Part shown: in pieces, positions 41,101 through 47,801 of the stretch
Numbering within the stretch: the stretch's first letter is position 1
Layout of the letters: every line of letters starts with the position of its first letter
Origin: an uncultured Campylobacter sp.
GTDB lineage: Bacteria; Actinomycetota; Actinomycetes; Mycobacteriales; Mycobacteriaceae
Direction: 5' to 3'
Length of the DNA stretch: 55,333 bases
Assembly (NCBI GenBank): GCA_946221035.1
Contig: CAMIME010000011.1
Span: 1-55,333, forward strand
Program-made: the position numbers and the translations under genes
Notes under the pieces: generated by a model
The model's input: the letters and a program-made list of their open reading frames with translations, nothing else
Database searches by the model: none
What the model was told of the DNA's origin: nothing

Positions 41101-41768
41101 GCGTTCACCGTGGCTGCGGCCTGGTCGGTGCGTCCGTAACCGGTCTCCGACAGTTCGCGGGCTGTCGGCACTTCATGCGATTCGGCGATTGCGTACACGC
41201 CCGCCTCGGTAGTCTCGACCTCGATTTCCAGTTTCACTGGTGGGATCGTCGAGAATGCGTCCTCATCGATGCCGATTACGTCGAAATCCTCGCCGTTAAC
41301 GTGACCGAAATACTGAGCATCCAGCTCATCCCCATCGGCCACGACTCGGATCACCCGAGTGATATCGCCAACCCCAACGCGCTTCACGCCCCAAATCCAC
41401 TCATCCGATGCCTTTGAACCCGAGTCCCAGGGGTTGTCCTCGGTGTCACGGATCGTCACGCGGTCCACATTTCCTAAGCGATCCACTGTCACAGAGTTCG
41501 GTTGCTCCGTACGCGGCTGCGCGGAAGCCGGTGCCACTGCACTGGTCGGGGAGGGGATTTCCGCGGAAGACTGTGCAGTCGCAGAAGACGTTGTGGTGCT
41601 TGGGACAACCGTTGGACCCGGCGTCGTCCCATCCTGCGCCTCGACCGGGTACGAGGCCAACCCCGCAACAAGGGCCGCCGAAGCCAACGAGGCCGCTACT
41701 GCCGACACGCCACGGTTAGGGCGGCGCGAGCGATTCGCACGCTCCGAGCGCTTGAAAAAGTTTCGCAT
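38118..41768 (-). CDS. large LPKTG surface adhesin, likely pilus tip protein
   Basis: 1216 residues, last gene of a four-gene pilus operon in the SpaABC order, where the tip pilin is last. A basic N-terminus and signal (about 20-45) lead to a Ser/Thr linker. A beta-propeller-like region follows (YLLVDGEDGRMETHEV, GWVYNALAFNKNDNYLYAI, LLQIDPYTGEVFDLGKV). Near the C-terminus is a SpaA-type domain with RYRLVETKAP (E-box), then LPKTG (1184-1188), a helix and GRRKVAA. Sortase should link it to the pilus or wall. The 3' two thirds are clearly lower in GC than the rest of the operon. AGGAAGGA precedes the ATG. Confidence 0.82.
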   Translation of the reverse strand: MRNFFKRSERANRSRRPNRGVSAVAASLASAALVAGLASYPVEAQDGTTPGPTVVPSTTTSSATAQSSAEIPSPTSAVAPASAQPRTEQPNSVTVDRLGNVDRVTIRDTEDNPWDSGSKASDEWIWGVKRVGVGDITRVIRVVADGDELDAQYFGHVNGEDFDVIGIDEDAFSTIPPVKLEIEVETTEAGVYAIAESHEVPTARELSETGYGRTDQAAATVNADGVGVARAAAPGSIPGVPGQQDQELNLSSPQAQWINSNPQLQFKVSESGNWRMTRFAVKKDRNDSNTKDIAGPVRIRVVRDGATVVDRTVDPKQIFWGTNSQGKSYDTEFQLIPQIMDLFIQGGDSVILNPVGPPNGTYQVQMWGQDLDNEPQDHDVTVVGEGIPVSDPNTVGSNPYETTFNIGSRSDFSSAKVTLSPSVRLEDVFFSLPIEQSDGVRLQHEVKTFSDRVEITWYPTKNGVRVDSVVVPAGSTATLRTSYRSQPTREEHLALKGSAADPIETGSRLPIAPIEESDVPPTTSPGERCVHRDTSSVQRKPRRELTQAEEDYGFRRYIVASPVSTGSRISSQLYLLVDGEDGRMETHEVGPKSGWVYNALAFNKNDNYLYAISEPRYKNNDGYVDDPCFRAGHLLQIDPYTGEVFDLGKVSGFQGQLPENKRFKVANDLGSGVNSGSFDEEGNYWVSASSNWGTGMLYRIDLDWKTASTKAQLWSADSSQPFAERTPYRTVSEDLVSLPGAPGYLWGLQSSWANPKEPGRVFLERVSTNGESAVRIDITDMAVPGTQQTVGQFIGAAPNRFHVFGQAWLEKDGSMAFGLGGGSVSANTHEAQVLKLKVENASAPYSDRKKIAAKITGTSWGPVSYNTDATSAPAIDNPRPPIEPGITKRAIGAAEKLNDGTYRVKYLVEVQNPDTSRDATYRRVIDTPAVPSGVSILKASWVKTDEFGSEGRRTHQSGSGPFVLSEQDIIRPRGAAEGGRSSSGSHSFDLEMIIAIEDSVPTPESEVCSVNSGFIFNAATVGSKTSTACVPPPENSSETVKLHLVKVSKDTFDHGDVAGALIEGAEFELHEVTDASEQTGESIVLRFDPETNKFSTDELTPGRYRLVETKAPIHEDGQSYSLLVAPIEFEIRMVKENGQSKVQVDFDSGEIMARQIPTEDSPGQWNLSSSDAVIAVANVRQGELPKTGGAGLQLPILFGGALIAAGALMGRRKVAA

Positions 41769-41790
41769 CGTAATTCCTTCCTAAATCCGT

Positions 41791-42738
41791 TTAGCGCGTG
41801 GTCTCTTTACGGCCCTGGCGGGCCATGACAAATCCGAGCAGTATGAGCAGCCCTCCTAATCCGGCAGCCCAAAGGACGTTGGCGCCGGTTTCAGCGAGTC
41901 CCCCGTCGCGGCGGCCACCGTCGGAGGGCTGGGTCACGGTGGTGACCGAGCCGTTCGGCTGGGTGGTCACATACGTGGAAGGCCGGGTGGTGATCACCGT
42001 GGTGGAGCCGTTCGGCAACGTGGAGGTGATGGTGGACTCGACTGGCTTGAATGACGTGGTCTTCTCCGTCACGCGATCGGTAGTGCGATCCGTCGTCCGA
42101 TCCGTCGTCCGTTCGGTTGTAGTAGAGGTGGACGGCGAGGTCGAGGGCGGAGTAGTAGACGGCGAAGGCGGCGTGGAGGTCTTCCACGGCGGGACGCCGC
42201 TTTCGTTGTCCCACTTCATTACCACCACGTTGTCGTAGTTGAACTCGGTGCCGGACACGTTTGCCAGCGGCAGGAGCATCAGCCGCGGGCTAGACAGGTG
42301 GTACTGGTACGCGGTGTCTGGGGCCGTCTCCTCGATGAGGTAGAGGCCGGACTGAAGGTTCTCGAAGTCCACCATGCCGTCTGAGTCGGTGGTGCCGGTG
42401 GCGACTTTGGTGAGGCCGAGACCTTTGGCGTCGTCAAGCGTCATGCTCTTGGCGCGCTCGCGGCCCTCTTCAGTGGTGATGTCGATGCCCTTGACACGCG
42501 AGATGGTGAAGCGGGCGCCTGCGATGGCGGGCGGCTTCTCGCCAGCGGGGACGTCGTCGTAGGGGTTGGTGGCCACTTTGCGCACGAGCAGCGAGTTGGT
42601 GCGGGTGCCGTCCACGCTGGATGCGGGCAGGTTCCGGTCGTTGCCGGTGATCACGCGGCCCTGCGCGAGCGCATCAGCGGGCATCGCGAGCGCAAGCGAG
42701 GCGGCGAGTACCGCGGCGGAAATTCGGACGGAATGCAT
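41791..42738 (-). CDS. minor/base pilin with LAETG sorting signal
   Basis: 315 residues. Signal peptide (to about ALA-QG, 26), one SpaA-like prealbumin domain (about 45-175, with LQSGLYLIEETAPD as E-box), then a Thr/Pro-rich stalk with the tandem TTDRTTDRTTDR. It ends in GLAETG (LAETG 281-285), a membrane helix and GRKETTR. Its place after the sortase gene matches SpaB, the base pilin that is transferred to the cell wall. The ATG directly follows the sortase TAA. Confidence 0.85.
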   Translation of the reverse strand: MHSVRISAAVLAASLALAMPADALAQGRVITGNDRNLPASSVDGTRTNSLLVRKVATNPYDDVPAGEKPPAIAGARFTISRVKGIDITTEEGRERAKSMTLDDAKGLGLTKVATGTTDSDGMVDFENLQSGLYLIEETAPDTAYQYHLSSPRLMLLPLANVSGTEFNYDNVVVMKWDNESGVPPWKTSTPPSPSTTPPSTSPSTSTTTERTTDRTTDRTTDRVTEKTTSFKPVESTITSTLPNGSTTVITTRPSTYVTTQPNGSVTTVTQPSDGGRRDGGLAETGANVLWAAGLGGLLILLGFVMARQGRKETTR

Positions 42739-43647
42739 TTATGCCACTTCCTTCAATTTGTCGCGGTCCTCGCGCTTCTTCTCGCTCATCAGCCACCAGA
42801 TCAGGGCCAGCAGGATCAGCAGCGAGACGCCGCCGATCGCCCACATCCACCACTGGAGGGAAGACGTGGATTCGTCGAGTACCTTCGCCTCGTCCGGGTC
42901 CATGGGCACGCGCTCAGCGTGAACGAGCAGGCGGTGGGTGTTGATGCCGTACGGGGTGCAGGTGACCAGCGTGAGCAGGTCCTTGCCGGGCACCGCGCGC
43001 AGGCTGTCGGTCTCATCCGGCAAGACGACGTCGATGCCGTACACCTGGTACTTCATCCGCTCACCGAACGTGGACACGTAGATCGCGTCGCCGACCTGGA
43101 CGTCGATGAGGTTGTCGAACAGCGTCGCGGTCGTCAGCCCCGTGTGCCCGGTGATGACGGAGTGGAGGCCCTCGCCGCCCGTCGGAAGCGCGGAGCCGAA
43201 GAGGTGGCCGAGGCCCTTCTGCAGCGTGTTCTCCGCGGTGCCGTGGTACACGGGCAAACGCACATCGATGGACGGGATCGCGATCTGCGACATCGCCGAC
43301 ACGCCCGACAGCTGTCGCTCGTACTCCTGGTACGCGGCGTTGTCCTTACTAATGCGCGCCAGCCACGGGTCCAGGATCGGCCCGTCGGTGTTCTCGCGGT
43401 TGTACTTCTTTGCGGCTTCGAGCGCCTGGTTCACCTGCTCCACGGGCTGCGCGGTCAGCTGCTCCTCGTACTTCTTGGCCACCTGCTCCTGCACCCGATT
43501 GTTCCACTGCGTGGAAATCACCGGGTACATCAGCACCAGAAGCCCAACCAGAATGATGATCACCGGCAGCCCCACACGCTGGAAGAACGACTTCTGCGCC
43601 GGCTGCCGCCGATGCCTCGCTTCCACTGCTGTTGCCACGCGGTTCAT
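42739..43647 (-). CDS. class C (pilin-specific) sortase
   Basis: 302 residues from MNRVATAVEARHRRQ. Transmembrane helix about 27-45, then the sortase barrel and a second C-terminal helix (about 270-290), the topology of pilus-polymerising sortases. The lid motif DPW is at 93-95, catalytic His168 in ITGHTG, Cys230 in TLVTCTPYG and Arg239. It joins major pilin subunits through the pilin-motif lysine. A longer in-frame start (GTG 43692) exists but would extend through the dispersed 11-mer and is less likely. Confidence 0.9.
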   Translation of the reverse strand: MNRVATAVEARHRRQPAQKSFFQRVGLPVIIILVGLLVLMYPVISTQWNNRVQEQVAKKYEEQLTAQPVEQVNQALEAAKKYNRENTDGPILDPWLARISKDNAAYQEYERQLSGVSAMSQIAIPSIDVRLPVYHGTAENTLQKGLGHLFGSALPTGGEGLHSVITGHTGLTTATLFDNLIDVQVGDAIYVSTFGERMKYQVYGIDVVLPDETDSLRAVPGKDLLTLVTCTPYGINTHRLLVHAERVPMDPDEAKVLDESTSSLQWWMWAIGGVSLLILLALIWWLMSEKKREDRDKLKEVA

Positions 43648-43679
43648 CCCTTCGAGCTCTTTGCTTATCGACGACTCCG

Positions 43680-43819
43680 TCGCCAAACACACCGTCTAAA
43701 AAACTGGGGCGGGAGTTTTACGCCTTCCCGCCGGCCGGCGTGTGCGCTTCGACTGCTTGTTAGCGTTCAGGCGCGCACGGCCTGTTGCTGGCTTGGTGAC
43801 CAGCAGCCGCGGTTAGTGC
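43680..43819 (-). promoter_or_regulatory. hairpins between major pilin and sortase genes
   Basis: Fifteen bases after the pilin stop, TGCTGG-N8-CCAGCA can fold on the transcript. A second pairing is possible between 43740-43747 and 43771-43778 (GTGTGCGC with GCGCGCAC). Neither has a U-run, so they look more like mRNA 3'-end stabilisers or partial attenuators than full terminators. They would allow more pilin than sortase to be made. Confidence 0.4.
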
Positions 43820-45442
43820 TTACGCAGCGTTGCGACGTGCAGCGTATGCACCGCCACCGATGATCGCCAGACCCGCGAGGACGACGATCAAGATACCCAT
43901 GCCACCGGTGCTCGGCAGCAGCGGGACGCTGTTCTTCACGTTGTCGATGACGACACCGTTTTGAATCGTCGTGTCGTTAGTAACAGCTTCGAATTTCGCG
44001 TTCTCGTTTGCACCTGTGAGCTTGTTGTGCGTCTGGCGTGTCAAGGTCAGCACACGAATGCGATCTGCTTCGTCCTTCGGAAGGGCGTAGCCAGCAGGGG
44101 CCTTCGTTTCAACGACGCAGTAGTCCGGCAGAGTCTTTTCCACGTTGTCTGCGAAGTCGGTAACGTGGAGGCCCTCGAAGGTTAGTTGGCCGTTAGCACC
44201 GGTTGAACCCGTAGCCACGACGTTTGCGATTGATTTCTTGTCATCGGAACAGGGGCCGACGCTGAATTCTGCACCGCTGAGAGCCACTTTGTTTTCGCCG
44301 CGCTTGTAGACGCTGATGTTGCCGATGTAGGTCTCAACCTTGGAGTGCGGCGTGTCGTACGGTTCGTCCGTCGCACCTTCGCCCGGAGCACGGAAGATCA
44401 CGCGCTCGGTCACGCTGTTCTCGATCTTTTGGTCGGCTGCCTTCAGGAGGGTTGCTTCTACCGCAACCTTCACCTCATCGCCGGGCTTGAGACCGGCAGC
44501 TGCGGGATCGGTAATAGTGACCGTGAAGTGCTGGTTAGCCCCTTCAACCATCCCGACAGTGTTGGCGGGCACAGCCTCGGAAACCGTCGACACGGTGAAG
44601 TACTGAGAATCGATAGCGGTGCCATCACCCTTCGTCACGCTCTTCACAAACCCAGTGTCGAAACGCAGCTCGTCCTTCTTGGATGAATCAGTAAGAATGA
44701 CGCTGGTGAGCTTCTTACCCTCGGGAGCTGCAGGGACAAGACCGGTGAGCGTGTACTCGATCTTGGTGTTGCGCGTATGCCCCTCAACTTCTGCGTGGGT
44801 CTCTGCATCCTTGACCGTCTTAGTAACCCGCACCTCAGAGTTCTTGGGGTACACAGTGGTCACATCGAGCCACTTCTCGCCGTTCGCGTCGGTCATCGGA
44901 ACGAAAACGATGAAGTCGCGGGCAGGAACGAAAACATTATTCGCAGAAGCTGTAGGCTGGGTCTCCTTCACGAGGTAAGCGCCCGCGGGAAGGTTGTCAA
45001 AAGTCAGCTTGCCGTCCGCACCGGTTTTGCCCGTTCTAGCCGTGAAGCCCGGATCGAGAGCAGGCTCAGTCTGCGTCGCGCCTGGTTTGTTGAACTCATT
45101 GGCCTTCTCGGCCAGAGCGTTGAACGTCGCCTGATCCCTCACGTCCCCTTGAAGTTTCGAGATAGCAAACTCTACGTTGGCCAGCGGAGCGCCAGGTGCG
45201 GGCGTGTTTGGCTCACCGTTCGCTGGGTAAAACTCAGTAGGGTTGACTCGTTTGAAAATGTCAAGAGCGTAAACGTTCCCAGGCTTAATCTCCGAAGCCA
45301 GAGGCGTCTTATCAGCCGTGGTTGCGGCATTCTGGTTCAGCTGCTGCGCCAGCGCGTCCTGCGCCGTAATACCGGCCGAGCCGGCGAAGGTGAGACCCGC
45401 AGCGATGGCGATGGCCGCGGTCTTCTTGATGGCAACTGCCAT
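43820..45442 (-). CDS. major pilin, SpaA-type, LPSTG
   Basis: 540 residues. Signal peptide to about ALA-QQ. Pilin motif WLDVTTVYPKN (Trp191 to Lys200) carries the lysine used for polymerisation. Two or three prealbumin-like domains follow, with the E-box YCVVETKAPAGYAL near 430, and the sorting signal is LPSTG (509-513) with a helix and ARRNAA. AAAGGA precedes the ATG. It is the first gene of the operon, as SpaA is in C. diphtheriae. It is lower in GC than the flanking sortase gene. Confidence 0.92.
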   Translation of the reverse strand: MAVAIKKTAAIAIAAGLTFAGSAGITAQDALAQQLNQNAATTADKTPLASEIKPGNVYALDIFKRVNPTEFYPANGEPNTPAPGAPLANVEFAISKLQGDVRDQATFNALAEKANEFNKPGATQTEPALDPGFTARTGKTGADGKLTFDNLPAGAYLVKETQPTASANNVFVPARDFIVFVPMTDANGEKWLDVTTVYPKNSEVRVTKTVKDAETHAEVEGHTRNTKIEYTLTGLVPAAPEGKKLTSVILTDSSKKDELRFDTGFVKSVTKGDGTAIDSQYFTVSTVSEAVPANTVGMVEGANQHFTVTITDPAAAGLKPGDEVKVAVEATLLKAADQKIENSVTERVIFRAPGEGATDEPYDTPHSKVETYIGNISVYKRGENKVALSGAEFSVGPCSDDKKSIANVVATGSTGANGQLTFEGLHVTDFADNVEKTLPDYCVVETKAPAGYALPKDEADRIRVLTLTRQTHNKLTGANENAKFEAVTNDTTIQNGVVIDNVKNSVPLLPSTGGMGILIVVLAGLAIIGGGAYAARRNAA

Positions 45443-45866
45443 GTGAGTGTTCCTTTCTGGAGAAGGTAGTTCGCTGGGCCGGTACGGTCAGCGATTGCGC
45501 CTCCGGGAGTCATCCAGCCACCCCCACGAGACACGGCCCAGCACGGGCTCAACCGAAATGTACGCCTATTGTTTGCCAATGTCGATGGCAGGAATTTGGC
45601 AGCTTGCAGGCCGTTAGGATGCGTTAAGGTTTCCTATGCAGTCTCACTAATATTTTCCCAGAGAAGCCCCCCCCCCGAGGAGACTCAGCGGATCAACCCC
45701 GGGACAATTAGCGCCCTAGCTGTACAAATGTCCCAAAGCGTCAGGAAGGGGGTATATAACGCGAAACCAACGAAAAGTCTAAACCCGGACAGCGGATTCA
45801 GGTTTTTCATAACTTGCGGGGGTGGATGGTGGGGGTACCCTAGGAAAGTGCACCGCACGCCTCACG
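45443..45866. promoter_or_regulatory. 424-bp upstream region of the first pilus operon with a C10 tract
   Basis: No gene is visible. Ten consecutive C (G on the transcribed strand) occupy 45667-45676, about 225 bp before the pilin start. On the minus strand the tract is followed by AT-rich GGGAAAATATTAGTG. The region should carry the operon promoter, but I cannot place -35 and -10 boxes with certainty. A TATATAA on the plus strand near 45754 has no gene downstream. Confidence 0.6.
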
Positions 45867-46364
45867 TTAGGGCTGTTCTGGTGTGATGCGGAGCGAATAA
45901 GACCGCAGTCCGTGATCGTACGTCCAGATTTCACTTTCGATCATTAACCGCTGCTGGAACAGATCGGCTTCCACAAGAATCGAGAGATCCCCGCCACCAA
46001 TGCCAGCCTGGGCGAGTTCTAACCACGGCGCACCCGTGCTGGCTCCATCAAGGAAAGTCCGGAGGAACGTCTCACCCCACTCAAAATCGTGCAGAACCCA
46101 CGGCGCTTCACTGCCGCACACGCTCTCGAGCATGCCACCGAACTTGGCACCAATCCTCCTCCGATCGTCCCCGTTCTTAAGCTGGGCGATGTGGTTGCCA
46201 ACCTCAATCACGGCGGTCACGGGAAGAACAAATTGAACTGCGGTGTCGCGTTGCAGTTCGACGAAATCCCGCTGCGCCCGCTCTCGATCCTGATCCTTTC
46301 CCGGAATCTGGAGCAGATTGTCCAAGACGCTGGTGTCAATGAACACCGCCCTATTTGCCGGCAT
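45867..46364 (-). CDS. PIN-like nuclease, second gene of an ATPase-PIN pair
   Basis: 165 residues. VFIDTSVLDNLLQIPG at the N-terminus gives the first PIN aspartate (about 9). Further acidic positions follow in LPVTAVIEVGNHIAQL, IGGGDLSILVEADL and EIWTYDHGLRSY, the spacing of a complete PIN fold, so unlike the other PIN genes here it looks intact. It is an RNA- or DNA-cleaving candidate. The ATG is 2 bp after the ATPase stop, so the two are cotranscribed. There is no small antitoxin gene beside them. Confidence 0.68.
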   Translation of the reverse strand: MPANRAVFIDTSVLDNLLQIPGKDQDRERAQRDFVELQRDTAVQFVLPVTAVIEVGNHIAQLKNGDDRRRIGAKFGGMLESVCGSEAPWVLHDFEWGETFLRTFLDGASTGAPWLELAQAGIGGGDLSILVEADLFQQRLMIESEIWTYDHGLRSYSLRITPEQP

Positions 46365-46366
46365 AC

Positions 46367-47731
46367 TTAGGCACCGCTCTCGATGCCGAAAAGCGAGTTG
46401 AGGTCGGCAAACCGTGCCTGGGTAAAAGAATCGTCGATGAGCTTTCCGTCGGTCACTGCCTGACCAAGCGATTGACGGGAGAGCTCCCTGGTGTAGTCCG
46501 GCAAATCCTGCAGAGGGCTGACGTGGCTAAGCCCAGTCTCTTCATCGCGGAAGCAGACCAACACGCTATCGATGAAGTTGCCCTCGATGCCGTCGAGTAT
46601 CGCCGGGCTATGCGTAGTTACCAGGCACTGGGTGCCGCGTTCTGAGACTGCTTCCTGAAGAAGCCCGATGATTCTCTGCGCTTGAGACGGATGGAGGCCG
46701 TTCTCGATTTCCTCGATCACTAACTGCACCGCAGGGGCTGGGCCACCCTCTGCGATTGTGCTGAGCTGCGAGTTGATGTCCAAGTTGTTCGTGGGAGACT
46801 TCAATGTAGTTGCAATTGCGAGAAAACGGAGTAGGCCGTCGCTCATTTCACGCGCTGGGGTGAGGCTCGTAGCCTCCTCGGTGAGGGCAAGCATCACGTC
46901 CCCAAGATCAGACGTGGAAAATTTCAAACCCTTAACGTTCCGCCCCGCCACATCCGTCACGAGCTGCTCAATCGCGCCGAACACTTCGGGCGTCTCTTCC
47001 CGGACCTGAAATAGGGTTGCAGAAATGTTCTCTCCGGTGCGCCGAAGCTCATTGTTCCATCTCGGCACATACGATCGCATGAGCGACGGAACAGGATCGA
47101 GGTGGTACACCGACTGGAGGGCTCCTCGAACGGTTTCCGCAGCTTCGATCACAGATCTCTCAGCCTTGTTGACCCCACCAATCAATGTCGGAATCTGGGA
47201 CAGAATCAACCTGGTGTCTCTGAAAGGGAAGTTTGGATCAGTACCTTGCCTCCCATCAAAAACGTCGGCGGTGATGAACGCGGCCCCCTCATCTCGCTCC
47301 CTTGTCTGGAAGAGAGTGGCCGCTTTCGATTTGGTTCCGCTACGCACGCTGATGCCTGGGCCGACGAGCCGCTCCGCGACCAGCCTCAGCTCCGGGTAAA
47401 CCTGCACCTCGACGTCATACCTGTACGTATCACCAGACACCGGCCTTTCAACCGTGCAGCCAAGGGAAAAGCTGCTTTCCCCGTGGGGCGCACACCCCCG
47501 AGACCCACCTCGAACAGGCCCTCTCACCGTTCCTGCACCGTCGAGCGCCTCCGCCATGTCCAGACCACTCGCCATACGCGCCAAAACTTCAAGGCCATCG
47601 AGCACATTGGATTTGCCGGAACTATTCAGGCCCGTCAGAAACGTTACGGGGTGAATTGGGACCTCGGCACCTTTGAACGATTTGAAGGCATTCAGCCTGA
47701 GCGCCTTCAATCTTGCGCCATCTGATCCCAT
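46367..47731 (-). CDS. AAA (RecF/OLD-like) ATPase, first gene of an ATPase-PIN pair
   Basis: 454 residues. LKALRLNAFKSFKGAEV is the usual start of SMC/RecF-like AAA-15/AAA-21 ATPases. Walker A is GLNSSGKS (34-41), the signature region is LTPAREMSDGLLRFLAIA, Walker B VIEEIENGLHPSQ and the His switch TTHSPAILDG. There is no TOPRIM or other effector domain in the same chain. The start at 47731 has GGGAGA 7 nt upstream. The PIN partner follows directly. The pair sits between two pilus operons and is lower in GC than them; ATPase-plus-nuclease pairs are common in phage defence, which is the inferred role. Confidence 0.75.
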   Translation of the reverse strand: MGSDGARLKALRLNAFKSFKGAEVPIHPVTFLTGLNSSGKSNVLDGLEVLARMASGLDMAEALDGAGTVRGPVRGGSRGCAPHGESSFSLGCTVERPVSGDTYRYDVEVQVYPELRLVAERLVGPGISVRSGTKSKAATLFQTRERDEGAAFITADVFDGRQGTDPNFPFRDTRLILSQIPTLIGGVNKAERSVIEAAETVRGALQSVYHLDPVPSLMRSYVPRWNNELRRTGENISATLFQVREETPEVFGAIEQLVTDVAGRNVKGLKFSTSDLGDVMLALTEEATSLTPAREMSDGLLRFLAIATTLKSPTNNLDINSQLSTIAEGGPAPAVQLVIEEIENGLHPSQAQRIIGLLQEAVSERGTQCLVTTHSPAILDGIEGNFIDSVLVCFRDEETGLSHVSPLQDLPDYTRELSRQSLGQAVTDGKLIDDSFTQARFADLNSLFGIESGA

Positions 47732-47801
47732 CGGTCGATCTCCCATCGCAATCGCGGTATGCCATACGAAAGACTACAGAAACGCACACGGCCCCGAAGC
47801 C

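Noticed and set aside
45569..45886. 105-codon plus frame covering the C10 tract
   Set aside because: Composition is random, there is no SD, and it runs into the PIN gene from the opposite strand.
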